Part shown: positions 10,201-18,835 of the stretch, piece by piece
How positions within the stretch are numbered: the first letter of the stretch is position 1
Layout: every line of letters starts with the position of its first letter
Assembly: GCA_003696975.1 (NCBI GenBank)
Contig: RFGT01000121.1
Span: 1 to 34,710, forward strand
Origin: Nitrospirota bacterium
GTDB taxonomy: Bacteria > Nitrospirota > Nitrospiria > Nitrospirales > UBA8639
Length of the DNA: 34,710 nt
Direction: 5' to 3'
The notes under the pieces: model-generated
Seen by the model: the letters and a program-made list of their open reading frames with translations, nothing else
Told to the model about the DNA's origin: nothing
Database searches by the model: none
Position numbers and translations under genes: made by a program

Positions 10201-10336
10201 ATAGCCACCTCCCCAACAACATACCTTCTTTCCCGAGAAGGACGTTCACACCTGCTCACGATCCATTTTAGTGATGTATTGATCCCTCTCGCGCAACAAC
10301 GGCTCAGTTTTACACCAGGCGTTGAGTTTTTCTCCC

Positions 10337-11155
10337 TTATTCCTTCGTTCCTCCTGATGGTGAAGGCGTGTGACGTTCCATGCTCCCCCGTTGTTTGAGG
10401 AGCATCTTGTTTACAAGGACTCGCCCTTTGTCCACGACTCCGGAGAGCACATACGCAGCAAAGAGGCCGAACAACATGAGCTGAGGATAGGCGATCACCG
10501 CCACGAGGACGAGCACAGCCCAAACCAAGTACATAAAGTGGTGATGCCCCTGAAACTGAAGATGTTTCAGGCTCCAGTATTTCAGCGTACTGACCATCAA
10601 AAAAGAGAGCAAGAGACTGACCACCAGAACCACAAATGAGCGCACGCGCTCACTCATATGCGCCACGTATTGGTCGAAGATCAGCAACGTAGAGAGCAAT
10701 CCAGCGGCAGCGGGAATGGGAAGCCCGGTAAAGTACTTGCTCTCATTGGTACCGCTCATCACGTTGAAGCGAGCCAACCGGAGGGCTCCGCAGGCCACAT
10801 ACGCGAACATAACCGCCGCCCCGAACAGACCCGGTGACCCCAGCGCCCAGGTATAGACCAGCAGCCCAGGAGCGAGACCAAAGGCGATCAAGTCAGAGAG
10901 GGAATCGTACTCAACTCCGAATTTGCTCGAACTGTGCATGAGCCGAGCCGAAGTCCCGTCTAAGGTATCGAACACAATGGCGAGGAGAATCGCGATGGCG
11001 GCTGCCGTATAACGCTGGTGAACCACCAGCACAACCGAGGCCAGTCCACTAAACAGATTACCCGTGGTCAACAGATTGGGAATCAAATGCAAGCCCCGCC
11101 GGCGTTTTGGCTCTTTTAAGCGAGGGACTGAGACCTTCAGGAACCGTCCGCGCAT
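10337..11155 (-). CDS. pssA: CDP-diacylglycerol--serine O-phosphatidyltransferase
   Basis: 'LIPNLLTTGNLFSGLASVV' and the CDP-alcohol phosphatidyltransferase motif 'FDTLDGTSARLMHSSSKFGVEYDSLSD'. Internal Met at 11155 chosen as start because the region upstream is psd. Confidence 0.92.
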   Translation of the reverse strand: MRGRFLKVSVPRLKEPKRRRGLHLIPNLLTTGNLFSGLASVVLVVHQRYTAAAIAILLAIVFDTLDGTSARLMHSSSKFGVEYDSLSDLIAFGLAPGLLVYTWALGSPGLFGAAVMFAYVACGALRLARFNVMSGTNESKYFTGLPIPAAAGLLSTLLIFDQYVAHMSERVRSFVVLVVSLLLSFLMVSTLKYWSLKHLQFQGHHHFMYLVWAVLVLVAVIAYPQLMLFGLFAAYVLSGVVDKGRVLVNKMLLKQRGSMERHTPSPSGGTKE

Positions 11156-11802
11156 GGCAACTCCGCAACAATGGTTTCGCCGCCCTTCACTCGCTGGCCA
11201 AGACGGACGAGGAGGCGGCTGTTCTTGGGCAGATAGGTATCCATTCTGGACCCAAATCGAATCAATCCAAAGCGCTCTCCTCGTTGAACTTGCTCTCCCG
11301 GCACCACCCAACATGCGATACGCCTGGCAACCAACCCGGCGACCTGCACGCACACCACCTTCTGGCGGCCAGGGGTCTCAATGTACAGCGCATTTTGTTC
11401 ATTCCGCATGGAGGCCTCAGGCCGATTGGCTGTGAGGAACTGCCCCGGCTGATACACCACGTCCATTACTCGGCCCGCGACAGGGAGCCGATTGATATGC
11501 ACGTCAAAGACATTCAGAAAGATGCTAATACGCAGGCTCGGCTCCTTCAAAAATGGCGGCTCTTCTTCCTCGACGATGGCAATGACTTTCCCATCGCTAG
11601 GAGCCACGACCACATGCTCGCCTTGAGGGGGCACACGAGCAGGATTCCGGAAAAACCAGGCGACAAACCCGGTCAAGACCCCGAAGACAAGGGAAAGCGC
11701 AGGCCAGCCTCCTACCGCAGCCAAAACGGTTGGGGCCGCCATCGCTCCAACAAATGGAATCCCTTCTCGTGCAATAGGGAGACCTGCCGCTCGATCAGCC
11801 AC
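11137..11802 (-). CDS. psd: Phosphatidylserine decarboxylase-related protein
   Basis: 'REGIPFVGAMAAPTVLAAVGG', 'FFRNPARVPPQGEHVVVAPSDGKV', 'FLNVFDVHINRLPVAGRV', C-terminal 'RFGLIRFGSRMDTYLP'. Confidence 0.93.
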   Translation of the reverse strand: MADRAAGLPIAREGIPFVGAMAAPTVLAAVGGWPALSLVFGVLTGFVAWFFRNPARVPPQGEHVVVAPSDGKVIAIVEEEEPPFLKEPSLRISIFLNVFDVHINRLPVAGRVMDVVYQPGQFLTANRPEASMRNEQNALYIETPGRQKVVCVQVAGLVARRIACWVVPGEQVQRGERFGLIRFGSRMDTYLPKNSRLLVRLGQRVKGGETIVAELPCADGS

Positions 11803-11849
11803 GTGTTTCGCCGATACCCCTCGGTAACGGAAGCATGACTTGGGGTTGC

Positions 11850-12863
11850 TCAGTTCTTGTCATGATCCACCAATCGATCGTGTTGCAGCCAGGGCATCAT
11901 GCTCCGGAGTCGCTTGCCGACTTCCTCGATGGGATGTTCTTCTCCTTTCCGCAGAAGCGCCCGATACACCGGTCTATTCGCCTGATTCTCCAGAACCCAT
12001 TCGCGAGCAAACTGCCCGCTCTGAATTTCCTGGAGAATTTGGCGCATAGTCCGCCGCGTCTCCTCGGTGATGATCCGCGGACCTCGGGTGACATCCCCAT
12101 ACTTGGCCGTAGTACTGATGGAATAGCGCATATTGGCAATGCCTCCCTGGTAGATGAGATCCACGATCAACTTTACTTCATGGAGGCATTCGAAGTACGC
12201 CATCTCCGGGGAATAGCCCGCTTCCACCAGGGTTTCATATCCGGCCTGGATCAACGCAGTCAGTCCGCCACACAGAACCACCTGCTCGCCGAACAGATCC
12301 GTCTCCGTTTCTTCGCGAAACGTGGTCTGGATAATACCTGCCCTCCCCCCGCCAATGGCGCAGGCATAGGCCAATCCCACCTGCGTGGTATCCTGACTCG
12401 GATCTTGATGAATGGCCAGCAACATGGGAACCCCGCTCCCTTTGGAGAACTCTGAGCGGACCAAATGCCCTGGCCCTTTTGGCGCGACCATGAAGACATT
12501 GATCTCCGGTTTCGGCTGGATTTGTCCAAAGTGGATATTGAATCCATGGCCAAAAGCCAAGTACGCACCAGACCGCAAGTGGGGGGCGATCTCCTGTCGA
12601 TAAATAGCCGGTTGCGCCTCATCGGGAGCCAAGAGCATGACTACATCCGATGCCCGGACTGCGTCAGAGACAGGCATCACCTTCAGCCCGCTGGCTTCGG
12701 CCTTTTTCCACGATGGTCCTTCCCGGACCCCGACCACCACGTCGGCCCCGCTGTCTCGAAGGTTGAGCGCGTGGGCGTGCCCCTGGCTTCCATAGCCAAT
12801 GATGGCAATTTTCTTGGAAAGGATGTGGTCCAACTGGGCATCTCGATCGTACAAGATATTCAT
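11850..12863 (-). CDS. ilvC: Ketol-acid reductoisomerase (NADP+)
   Basis: '[31 protein letters not shown]', '[15 protein letters not shown]', '[11 protein letters not shown]', '[28 protein letters not shown]'. Confidence 0.98.
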   Translation of the reverse strand: MNILYDRDAQLDHILSKKIAIIGYGSQGHAHALNLRDSGADVVVGVREGPSWKKAEASGLKVMPVSDAVRASDVVMLLAPDEAQPAIYRQEIAPHLRSGAYLAFGHGFNIHFGQIQPKPEINVFMVAPKGPGHLVRSEFSKGSGVPMLLAIHQDPSQDTTQVGLAYACAIGGGRAGIIQTTFREETETDLFGEQVVLCGGLTALIQAGYETLVEAGYSPEMAYFECLHEVKLIVDLIYQGGIANMRYSISTTAKYGDVTRGPRIITEETRRTMRQILQEIQSGQFAREWVLENQANRPVYRALLRKGEEHPIEEVGKRLRSMMPWLQHDRLVDHDKN

Positions 12864-12953
12864 AATACCTCGCTCCTTCTTGTTGGGAAATCATGGGCGG
12901 TTGTTCTGCGCGGATGAAGCCGCATGGACATGGAGAATAGATGCAGAGGATTG

Positions 12954-13475
12954 TCACGTCGCCTTGGCCACCGGGCGGGCGTGACTGGATGCCGCACGCA
13001 CGGGTTCACGGGCGATGGCAATCCGCCCCGTGCGAACCAGCTCTTTGATGCCCAGTGGCTGCAGCAATTGAATAATGGCCTCGACCTTTTTGACATCACC
13101 CGTGACCTCAATGGTGTAAGAGGTGGGCGAGGAATCAACGACATTGGCGCGAAAGATATCGGCAATACGTAAGGCCTCAGCTCGATCCTCCGGCTTGGTA
13201 TGGACCTTGATAAGCGCTGTTTCGCGCTCGACAAAATCACTCTCATTGAGATCGACGACCTTGATGACGTCGATTACTTTGTTGAGCTGTTTCAAAATCT
13301 GCTCGATAATGCGATCGTCTCCGCTGGTCACCAGGGTCATCATAGACATCGAGGGATCCAGCGTCGGAGCCACTGACAGGCTTTCGATATTGAAGCCACG
13401 ACCACTGAACAACCCAGCCACCCGGGACAAGGCCCCTGACTTGTTTTCTAGCGTCACAGAAATGATGTGTTCCAT
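12954..13475 (-). CDS. ilvN: Acetolactate synthase small (regulatory) subunit
   Basis: 'HIISVTLENKSGALSRVAGLFSGRGFNIESLSVAPT' ACT domain. Confidence 0.96.
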   Translation of the reverse strand: MEHIISVTLENKSGALSRVAGLFSGRGFNIESLSVAPTLDPSMSMMTLVTSGDDRIIEQILKQLNKVIDVIKVVDLNESDFVERETALIKVHTKPEDRAEALRIADIFRANVVDSSPTSYTIEVTGDVKKVEAIIQLLQPLGIKELVRTGRIAIAREPVRAASSHARPVAKAT

Positions 13476-13491
13476 TGTGCCCTGACCCTGA

Positions 13492-15270
13492 TTACGCCGT
13501 CAAAATGCGATCTTTCCCTTCTTGCTGGCTTTTCAGGCCAACAGCTTGCCGTTCTCGCAGTTCCGGGGGATCTTGCAAGAGCATTTCATGGTTACATCCG
13601 CCAGCGGGAATCATGGGATAACAATTCTCGAATTGATCCACCGGCACATCCACAAACACGGGACGATCGATGGACAAAGCCTCGCGTATGCCATCATCGA
13701 CTTCGTTGGGGGTCTGGATTCGGAGCCCCACTGCGCCATAGGCTTCTGCCAATTTGACGAAATCGGGAAACTGATGGAGGTAACTGGCAGCATAGCGTCC
13801 TTCATAAAAGAGATCCTGCCATTGCCGGACCATCCCGTGAAACTGATTGCTGATGATGAACACCTTAACCGGCAATTTCTCCACAACCGCTGTGGCTAAC
13901 TCTTGGCTATTCATCTGAATACTCCCGTCTCCGGCGATACACAGCACCAGCCGGTTACGAAACGCAGCCTGAGCCCCTAGCGCGGCCGGAAACCCGAATC
14001 CCATAGTTCCCAACCCTCCAGAAGTCAACCAGGTCCTGGGAGAGGTTAGTTTGAAGAACTGAGCGGTCCACATCTGATGCTGGCCGACATCGGTTGCCAC
14101 AATCGGGTCACGATCCTTGGTGAGATGGTACAGCCGGTCAATCAGGTATTGAGGTTTAATGCGTCCATCTGCCGGCTGCTCGTATCGAAGCGGATGCTCA
14201 GCCTTCCAGGCGTTGATTTGATCCCACCATGGCTTGCGCAATTCTTTTTGATCGCCATTGACGGTGGTCCGCAACACATTGTTAAGCTCCCGGAGTACCC
14301 GCTTGCAATCCCCGACGATGGGAATATCCACATGGATATTTTTCCGAATGGACGTGGGATCAATGTCGATGTGGATAATCTTGGCATGAGGACAGAATTC
14401 GGAGACTTTGCCCGTCACTCGATCATCAAATCGGGCTCCCACGGCAATGACCAAATCGGAATAGTGGATCGCCATGTTTGCGGCATAGGTCCCATGCATC
14501 CCCAACATCCCCAGAGAGAGCGGATGATCACCGGGAAAGGCTCCTAGGGCCATCAAGGTCATATCCACGGGGATATGGCTCATCTCCGCCAGCTCCCGTA
14601 ACTCTTCGGAAGCCCCGGAGAAGATCACGCCTCCTCCCACATACAAGATAGGACGGCGTGATTTCATAATGGCCTCTGCGGCCTGCTTAATCTTCCATTT
14701 ACTTCCTTCATAGGTGGGATTATACCCACGGATGTATACCGAATCCGGATACTTGAAACTCGTTTTGTTCATGGATACGTCTTTGGGGATGTCGACCAGC
14801 ACCGGACCAGGCCGGCCGGTGGAAGCGATATAAAATGCCTCCTTGATCGTCTGTGCCAAGTCGTTGACGTCCTTCACTAAAAAATTGTACTTGGTACAGG
14901 GCCGACTCAATCCCACATTATCAGCCTCTTGAAACGCATCGTTTCCAATCAAAGCCGTGGGAACCTGCCCGGAAAAACAGACGATCGGCACCGAGTCCAT
15001 ATACGCATCTGCCAAGGCCGTAATGACATTGGTCATACCTGGACCCGAGGTAATCAAGGCCACCCCGGGCCGTCCTGTGGCTTTGGCATAGCCCTCGGCC
15101 ATGTGGCCGGCGCCTTGTTCATGTCGAGTCAAAATCAGTTGAATATCTTTCTGTTGATGCAGCACATCAAAAATTTTGAGAACCACCCCTCCTGGCAAAC
15201 CGAAGATGATTTTGACTCCCTCTCGCTTAAGTGATTCGACAAAAATTTCTGCGCCGCTGAGCTGCATCAT
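13492..15270 (-). CDS. ilvB: Acetolactate synthase large (catalytic) subunit
   Basis: 'GAEIFVESLKREGVKIIFGLPGGVVLKIFDVL', 'HEQGAGHMAEGYAKATGRPGVALITSGPG', ThDP-binding 'AGDGSIQMNSQELATAV'; strong GGGGGAG SD before the start. Confidence 0.97.
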   Translation of the reverse strand: MMQLSGAEIFVESLKREGVKIIFGLPGGVVLKIFDVLHQQKDIQLILTRHEQGAGHMAEGYAKATGRPGVALITSGPGMTNVITALADAYMDSVPIVCFSGQVPTALIGNDAFQEADNVGLSRPCTKYNFLVKDVNDLAQTIKEAFYIASTGRPGPVLVDIPKDVSMNKTSFKYPDSVYIRGYNPTYEGSKWKIKQAAEAIMKSRRPILYVGGGVIFSGASEELRELAEMSHIPVDMTLMALGAFPGDHPLSLGMLGMHGTYAANMAIHYSDLVIAVGARFDDRVTGKVSEFCPHAKIIHIDIDPTSIRKNIHVDIPIVGDCKRVLRELNNVLRTTVNGDQKELRKPWWDQINAWKAEHPLRYEQPADGRIKPQYLIDRLYHLTKDRDPIVATDVGQHQMWTAQFFKLTSPRTWLTSGGLGTMGFGFPAALGAQAAFRNRLVLCIAGDGSIQMNSQELATAVVEKLPVKVFIISNQFHGMVRQWQDLFYEGRYAASYLHQFPDFVKLAEAYGAVGLRIQTPNEVDDGIREALSIDRPVFVDVPVDQFENCYPMIPAGGCNHEMLLQDPPELRERQAVGLKSQQEGKDRILTA

Positions 15271-15460
15271 GCTCCCCCTTTATAAATAATGTTGTCTTTC
15301 AGAGACCATCCCTGCGAATGACTGTAATGATTTCCCCGGTGGTTGATTTGCTCAACTTTTAGTTTCTTCCGCTAGTTTCTTCCGCCATCGGGGAGACCTC
15401 TTTCTGCCCGTGTCACCTAAAAATATAGAATTTTTCGCGGGTTGTGTAGAGAAATGTTTA

Positions 15461-15489
15461 ATCATAGACTTGCGGTTTCGTCAAGTCAA
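15461..15489 (-). promoter_or_regulatory. Predicted sigma70 promoter of the ilvB operon
   Basis: On the minus strand TTGACT (15489-15484), 17-nt spacer, TATGAT (15466-15461); implies a ~180-nt 5' UTR before ilvB. Confidence 0.7.
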
Positions 15490-15598
15490 TCAATTTCCTT
15501 TTCCTGGGGTCACTCCTTTTTGTTGGTTATGAACGACAGGCTGTGACGCGGCAGGTTTCACAAAGAAGCACTCCTGGTTCCCGTGTTGCGCATCTTGC

Positions 15599-15604
15599 TA
15601 TGAT
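15599..15604 (+). promoter_or_regulatory. Extended -10 element (TGcTATGAT) upstream of bioF
   Basis: tTGcTATGAT located ~28 nt before the Met at 15632; the -35 is weak. Confidence 0.4.
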
Positions 15605-15631
15605 TCCATGAGTCCGCGGAAGGTCATCTTC

Positions 15632-16834
15632 ATGCACACCCTGCACGCCCATATCACAAGGTCGCTTGCGGCACGAGAGGCTCAGCATCTTCGGCGCCAT
15701 CTCCACACACTCGACCGCTCAAGCGCGACTACAATCTCCGTTGCGGGACAGTCATTACTGTCCATGGCTTCCAACAATTATCTGGGGTTGGCGAATCATC
15801 CGGATGTCGTGCATGCCGCCCAGCAGGCATTGCTTGAATGGGGCGTGGGAGCCGGAGCGTCTCGGCTTATTTCGGGATCCTCCACATGCCATCACAGACT
15901 GGAAACAGCTCTGGCCCAATTCAAACGTATGGAAGCCAGCCTGGTGTTCAGTTCGGGATACATGACCAATGTCGGCATGATTCCCGCATTGATTGATCGC
16001 CACGGGCTCATTCTCGCCGATCGACTCTGTCATGCCAGCCTCTTGGATGGCTGTCGCTTGGCCAAAACCCCACTTCGGGTTTTCCATCACAACGATATGG
16101 ACCATCTGCGCAGGCTCCTGGCCAAGTATACGGCCAAACGCCCTGTCCTTGTCGTCACGGAAGGAGTCTTCAGCATGGACGGAGATCTCGCTCCTCTCCC
16201 CGAACTCCTGGAGTTGGTTGCCCAATATGACGCCACTCTCTATCTCGATGACGCTCACGGCACAGGAGTGATGGGCCCTCACGGGCGTGGAACACTTGAG
16301 CATTATCAAGCAGACAGGGGAAATGCCTCAACCTGGGCACAGGACGCTCTGGTTCAAATGGGAACCTTAAGCAAAGCGATCGGCGTAAGCGGTGGGTATA
16401 TCGTGGGGTCGCGCAATCTGATCGAGTATGCTCTCAATGCCGCTCGCTCATTTGTCTATTCCACGGCCCTTCCACCCGCCTTGGCCGCGGCTGCATACAC
16501 CGCACTCTCTCTTCTTGAGATGGAACCGGCGCGGCGGGCACGTCTCTGGGCAAACCGCGAGTATCTGTTTGCCGAGCTGACCGCTTTAGGGTTTCACCTA
16601 CCGCCCACGCAAAGCCCGATTCTTCCCATCGTTGTGCACACCCCGGAGCAGGCCATCCGTCTCGCTCAAGAGCTCTTCAAGCGAGGGATCTTCGCGCCCG
16701 CGATTCGCCCCCCCACGGTCCCCAAGCATCAATGCCGCTTGCGGTTGACTGTCACCGCCGACCACACGAGCGAGCAACTTCAGTACGTGGTGCAAGCGTT
16801 AAAGGACGCCGGCGAAGCTCTCAGACTTCTCTAA
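15632..16834 (+). CDS. bioF: 8-amino-7-oxononanoate synthase / AONS-family PLP enzyme
   Basis: 'MASNNYLGLANHPDVVHAAQQALLEWGVGAGASRLISGSSTCHHRLE', 'TEGVFSMDGDLAPLPELLEL', 'LDDAHGTGVMGPHGRG', 'GTLSKAIGVSGGYIVG'. Start set at 15632 (GGAAGG SD) rather than 15608, which lies at the promoter. Confidence 0.92.
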   Translation: MHTLHAHITRSLAAREAQHLRRHLHTLDRSSATTISVAGQSLLSMASNNYLGLANHPDVVHAAQQALLEWGVGAGASRLISGSSTCHHRLETALAQFKRMEASLVFSSGYMTNVGMIPALIDRHGLILADRLCHASLLDGCRLAKTPLRVFHHNDMDHLRRLLAKYTAKRPVLVVTEGVFSMDGDLAPLPELLELVAQYDATLYLDDAHGTGVMGPHGRGTLEHYQADRGNASTWAQDALVQMGTLSKAIGVSGGYIVGSRNLIEYALNAARSFVYSTALPPALAAAAYTALSLLEMEPARRARLWANREYLFAELTALGFHLPPTQSPILPIVVHTPEQAIRLAQELFKRGIFAPAIRPPTVPKHQCRLRLTVTADHTSEQLQYVVQALKDAGEALRLL

Positions 16835-17369
16835 CCAGAGACTCGCGTTCCCGATATTGGCTCTGAAAGTGTTGAATATGCTCAGCCAACATCCGGGCCA
16901 CGTGGGCCAGATCGAACGGCCACGCATAGGTTAAGGTTATGCCGGGATGTTGGGCCCGCAATTCAGCCAACTCCGCGGGGATTTCGAACTCCGCATGCGA
17001 CCCGCCTGGTGTATACATTGTCGAGACGACAATGATCTCCTGAACGCCTCGCGCAATCAACTGTTCAACCGCCTCTCGCAAGGTTGGAGTGCAGTATTCA
17101 TTGTACGCGAGACAAAATTGAGCTCCGTTCAGTAGCGGTTGGAGGTGGGCGGCGAGTGCCTCGAGCCCGGCTTGGTACGGATCGGTCTCCGGGGTACGCG
17201 GCCAGTGCCGAAGCTGCTGATCCAGCTCGCGTTCCTCTTGCGTGGCCGGTAATCCCGCCGCCTTTCGCTGCGTTTCTAATCGCTTGAGCTTCGCGACACG
17301 TTCGGAGGGATAATCTTTGGGAATCCCCCCATGCCCCACAAGAATAACTCCTAACGTCGAATGCTCCAT
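16821..17369 (-). CDS. CbiX/SirB-family sirohydrochlorin chelatase-like protein
   Basis: 'GVILVGHGGIPKDYP', 'AYNEYCTPTLREAVEQLIARGVQEIIVVSTMYTPGGSHAEFEIPAELAEL' resembles the CbiX/SirB fold. Confidence 0.78.
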   Translation of the reverse strand: MEHSTLGVILVGHGGIPKDYPSERVAKLKRLETQRKAAGLPATQEERELDQQLRHWPRTPETDPYQAGLEALAAHLQPLLNGAQFCLAYNEYCTPTLREAVEQLIARGVQEIIVVSTMYTPGGSHAEFEIPAELAELRAQHPGITLTYAWPFDLAHVARMLAEHIQHFQSQYRERESLVREV

Positions 17370-17394
17370 TGTTTAGACCTCTCTGTGTGTATGG

Positions 17395-18396
17395 TCATTG
17401 TAACAAATTTTCTCCCTTTCTGTCACAGTCCCCCGTGCGAGATCCCAGGAAGGCGAGTCGTTTGGGAAACGGATCGAGATATGTTTGGGCTTGCACAACG
17501 CGCAATCCCAATCGACGGGCATACCGGCGCACAAGCAGAATTGGAACAAGAAGGGGCACGCGTCGTTGTTCATATTCATGCAGTACATCCAGAAGCCGCG
17601 TGCGGTCAGCCGAGGAGAGATCCGCCTGGAAGACGGTCCCAAGTCTCCTGAGAAGCCTAGCGTGCTGCCGCCGTGTCGGCTTCACGCTGAGCGCCTCCAT
17701 GAACAAGACCCCATAGCGCTGCGCCAGAACGTGAAGGGGCCATCGATCTGCTTGAGCCAGCATGGCGCCAAGGCGTCGACACTGCTTGTGGTGATGCACC
17801 AGGAGGAGACAATAATTTCGTGCATGGAAGGCGGCTAATCTCGCATACGTGATCGGTTGGCGGTGAAGAAAATCCTTCCATCGGCGATATCCCCACACTC
17901 GCTCGAAGAAATGTTCTCGATGAGTCAGTTCTCGAAGGTGAATGTCTTCTTCAACGGGAAGGAGCGCAAAATGACGCCGTATCGTCCGAGCAAACAGGCC
18001 TGTGCCGGTACCAGTCACATTCCCCTGCCAGTCATAGACGCCGACCTGGTGCAGCCCACAGCTTGGAGAGCCTTTCTTGAAGATGTAGCCCGCAAGATCA
18101 AGCGCATCAAGTTCGCGAACACATCGAGCCGTAACGTGCTGCATTCGTGCTGTATAGTCGCGTCTCGAGTGCACGGTCACTAATCGTGGGTGCTCGGGCG
18201 AACCCATCAATTGCATCGGCTCGCGAGGAACCCCAAGCCCGGCTTCCACTTCAGGGCACACTGGCACCCATTCCACATAAGCCCTCAATGCATCAACAAG
18301 AAACGAAGCATGCTTGTGCCCTCCGTCGTATCGTACTTGTTCACCCATTAAGCATCGGCTGATTCCCAATCTCACGCTTTTCCTCTCCATCTCCAT
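17395..18396 (-). CDS. DUF523 + DUF1722 domain protein
   Basis: 'VRLGISRCLMGEQVRYDGGHKHASFLVDAL..VEWVPVCPEVEAGLGVPREPMQL' (DUF523) followed by 'YARLAAFHARNYCLLLVHHHKQCRRLGAML' (DUF1722). Start taken at Met 23 of the ORF. Confidence 0.88.
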   Translation of the reverse strand: MEMERKSVRLGISRCLMGEQVRYDGGHKHASFLVDALRAYVEWVPVCPEVEAGLGVPREPMQLMGSPEHPRLVTVHSRRDYTARMQHVTARCVRELDALDLAGYIFKKGSPSCGLHQVGVYDWQGNVTGTGTGLFARTIRRHFALLPVEEDIHLRELTHREHFFERVWGYRRWKDFLHRQPITYARLAAFHARNYCLLLVHHHKQCRRLGAMLAQADRWPLHVLAQRYGVLFMEALSVKPTRRQHARLLRRLGTVFQADLSSADRTRLLDVLHEYEQRRVPLLVPILLVRRYARRLGLRVVQAQTYLDPFPKRLAFLGSRTGDCDRKGENLLQ

Positions 18397-18470
18397 AGCT
18401 GTCCCAAGCAGGTTGGGGACATGGAAACTGCCAGGCCGATGATCCTCTGTGGTCCCATGCATTTTTTCGA

Positions 18471-18499
18471 TTGACGGTGTCGCAATCCTATGGTAGAAG
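18471..18499 (+). promoter_or_regulatory. Predicted promoter for the nitrite transporter/reductase leader
   Basis: TTGACG (18471-18476), 17-nt spacer, TAGAAG (18494-18499). Confidence 0.5.
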
Positions 18500-18508
18500 A
18501 AGAGGCAA

Positions 18509-18606
18509 AGGAAAACAAAGTGGTTTTCCTGAATTGCTAGACAGCGAAATTGTCAGATAGGACAAGGGACGTCCTTTCTCCTGGTGGTGAGAAAGGGCGT
18601 TTTTTT
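18509..18606 (+). promoter_or_regulatory. Attenuator-like leader unit 1 (hexaloop hairpin followed by intrinsic terminator)
   Basis: Hairpin AGGAAAAC-AAAGTG-GTTTTCCT (18509-18530) and an 11-bp terminator stem CGTCCTTTCTC/GAGAAAGGGCG (18570-18599) followed by seven T residues; no plus-strand gene lies upstream that it could terminate. Confidence 0.6.
18570..18606 (+). terminator. Rho-independent terminator
   Basis: CGTCCTTTCTC ctggtggt GAGAAAGGGCG TTTTTTT. Confidence 0.85.
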
Positions 18607-18740
18607 ATGGCGTGCAACACCCTTCCCTCGTAACCGCCTCCTTCACACAAAGAGCGCGGTCAGGATGGTGAAGGCGTGTCACGCTTGAAACGGAGCACTC
18701 TGTGCGTTCCTAGCAACGCAGGCACAGAGTAAGGGCAAGG

Positions 18741-18800
18741 GCGCCAGATTTTCCAGCGGGTTGAGATGTAATCCGCCTGGAAAATGCTGGCGCTTTTTGT
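18741..18800 (+). terminator. Second intrinsic terminator / attenuator directly upstream of the FNT gene
   Basis: GCGCCAGATTTTCCAG ... CTGGAAAATGCTGGCGC followed by TTTTTG; long near-perfect stem with one bulge, ending ~36 nt before the ATG. Confidence 0.8.
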
Positions 18801-18835
18801 TTCGTCTCACGCACAACTCTTGAGGAGGATATCCC

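Noticed and set aside
10356-18679. 16-bp identical string GATGGTGAAGGCGTGT at 10356-10371 and 18664-18679
   Set aside because: The first copy is in the pssA coding region, and a single 16-mer match in a window of this size is compatible with chance.
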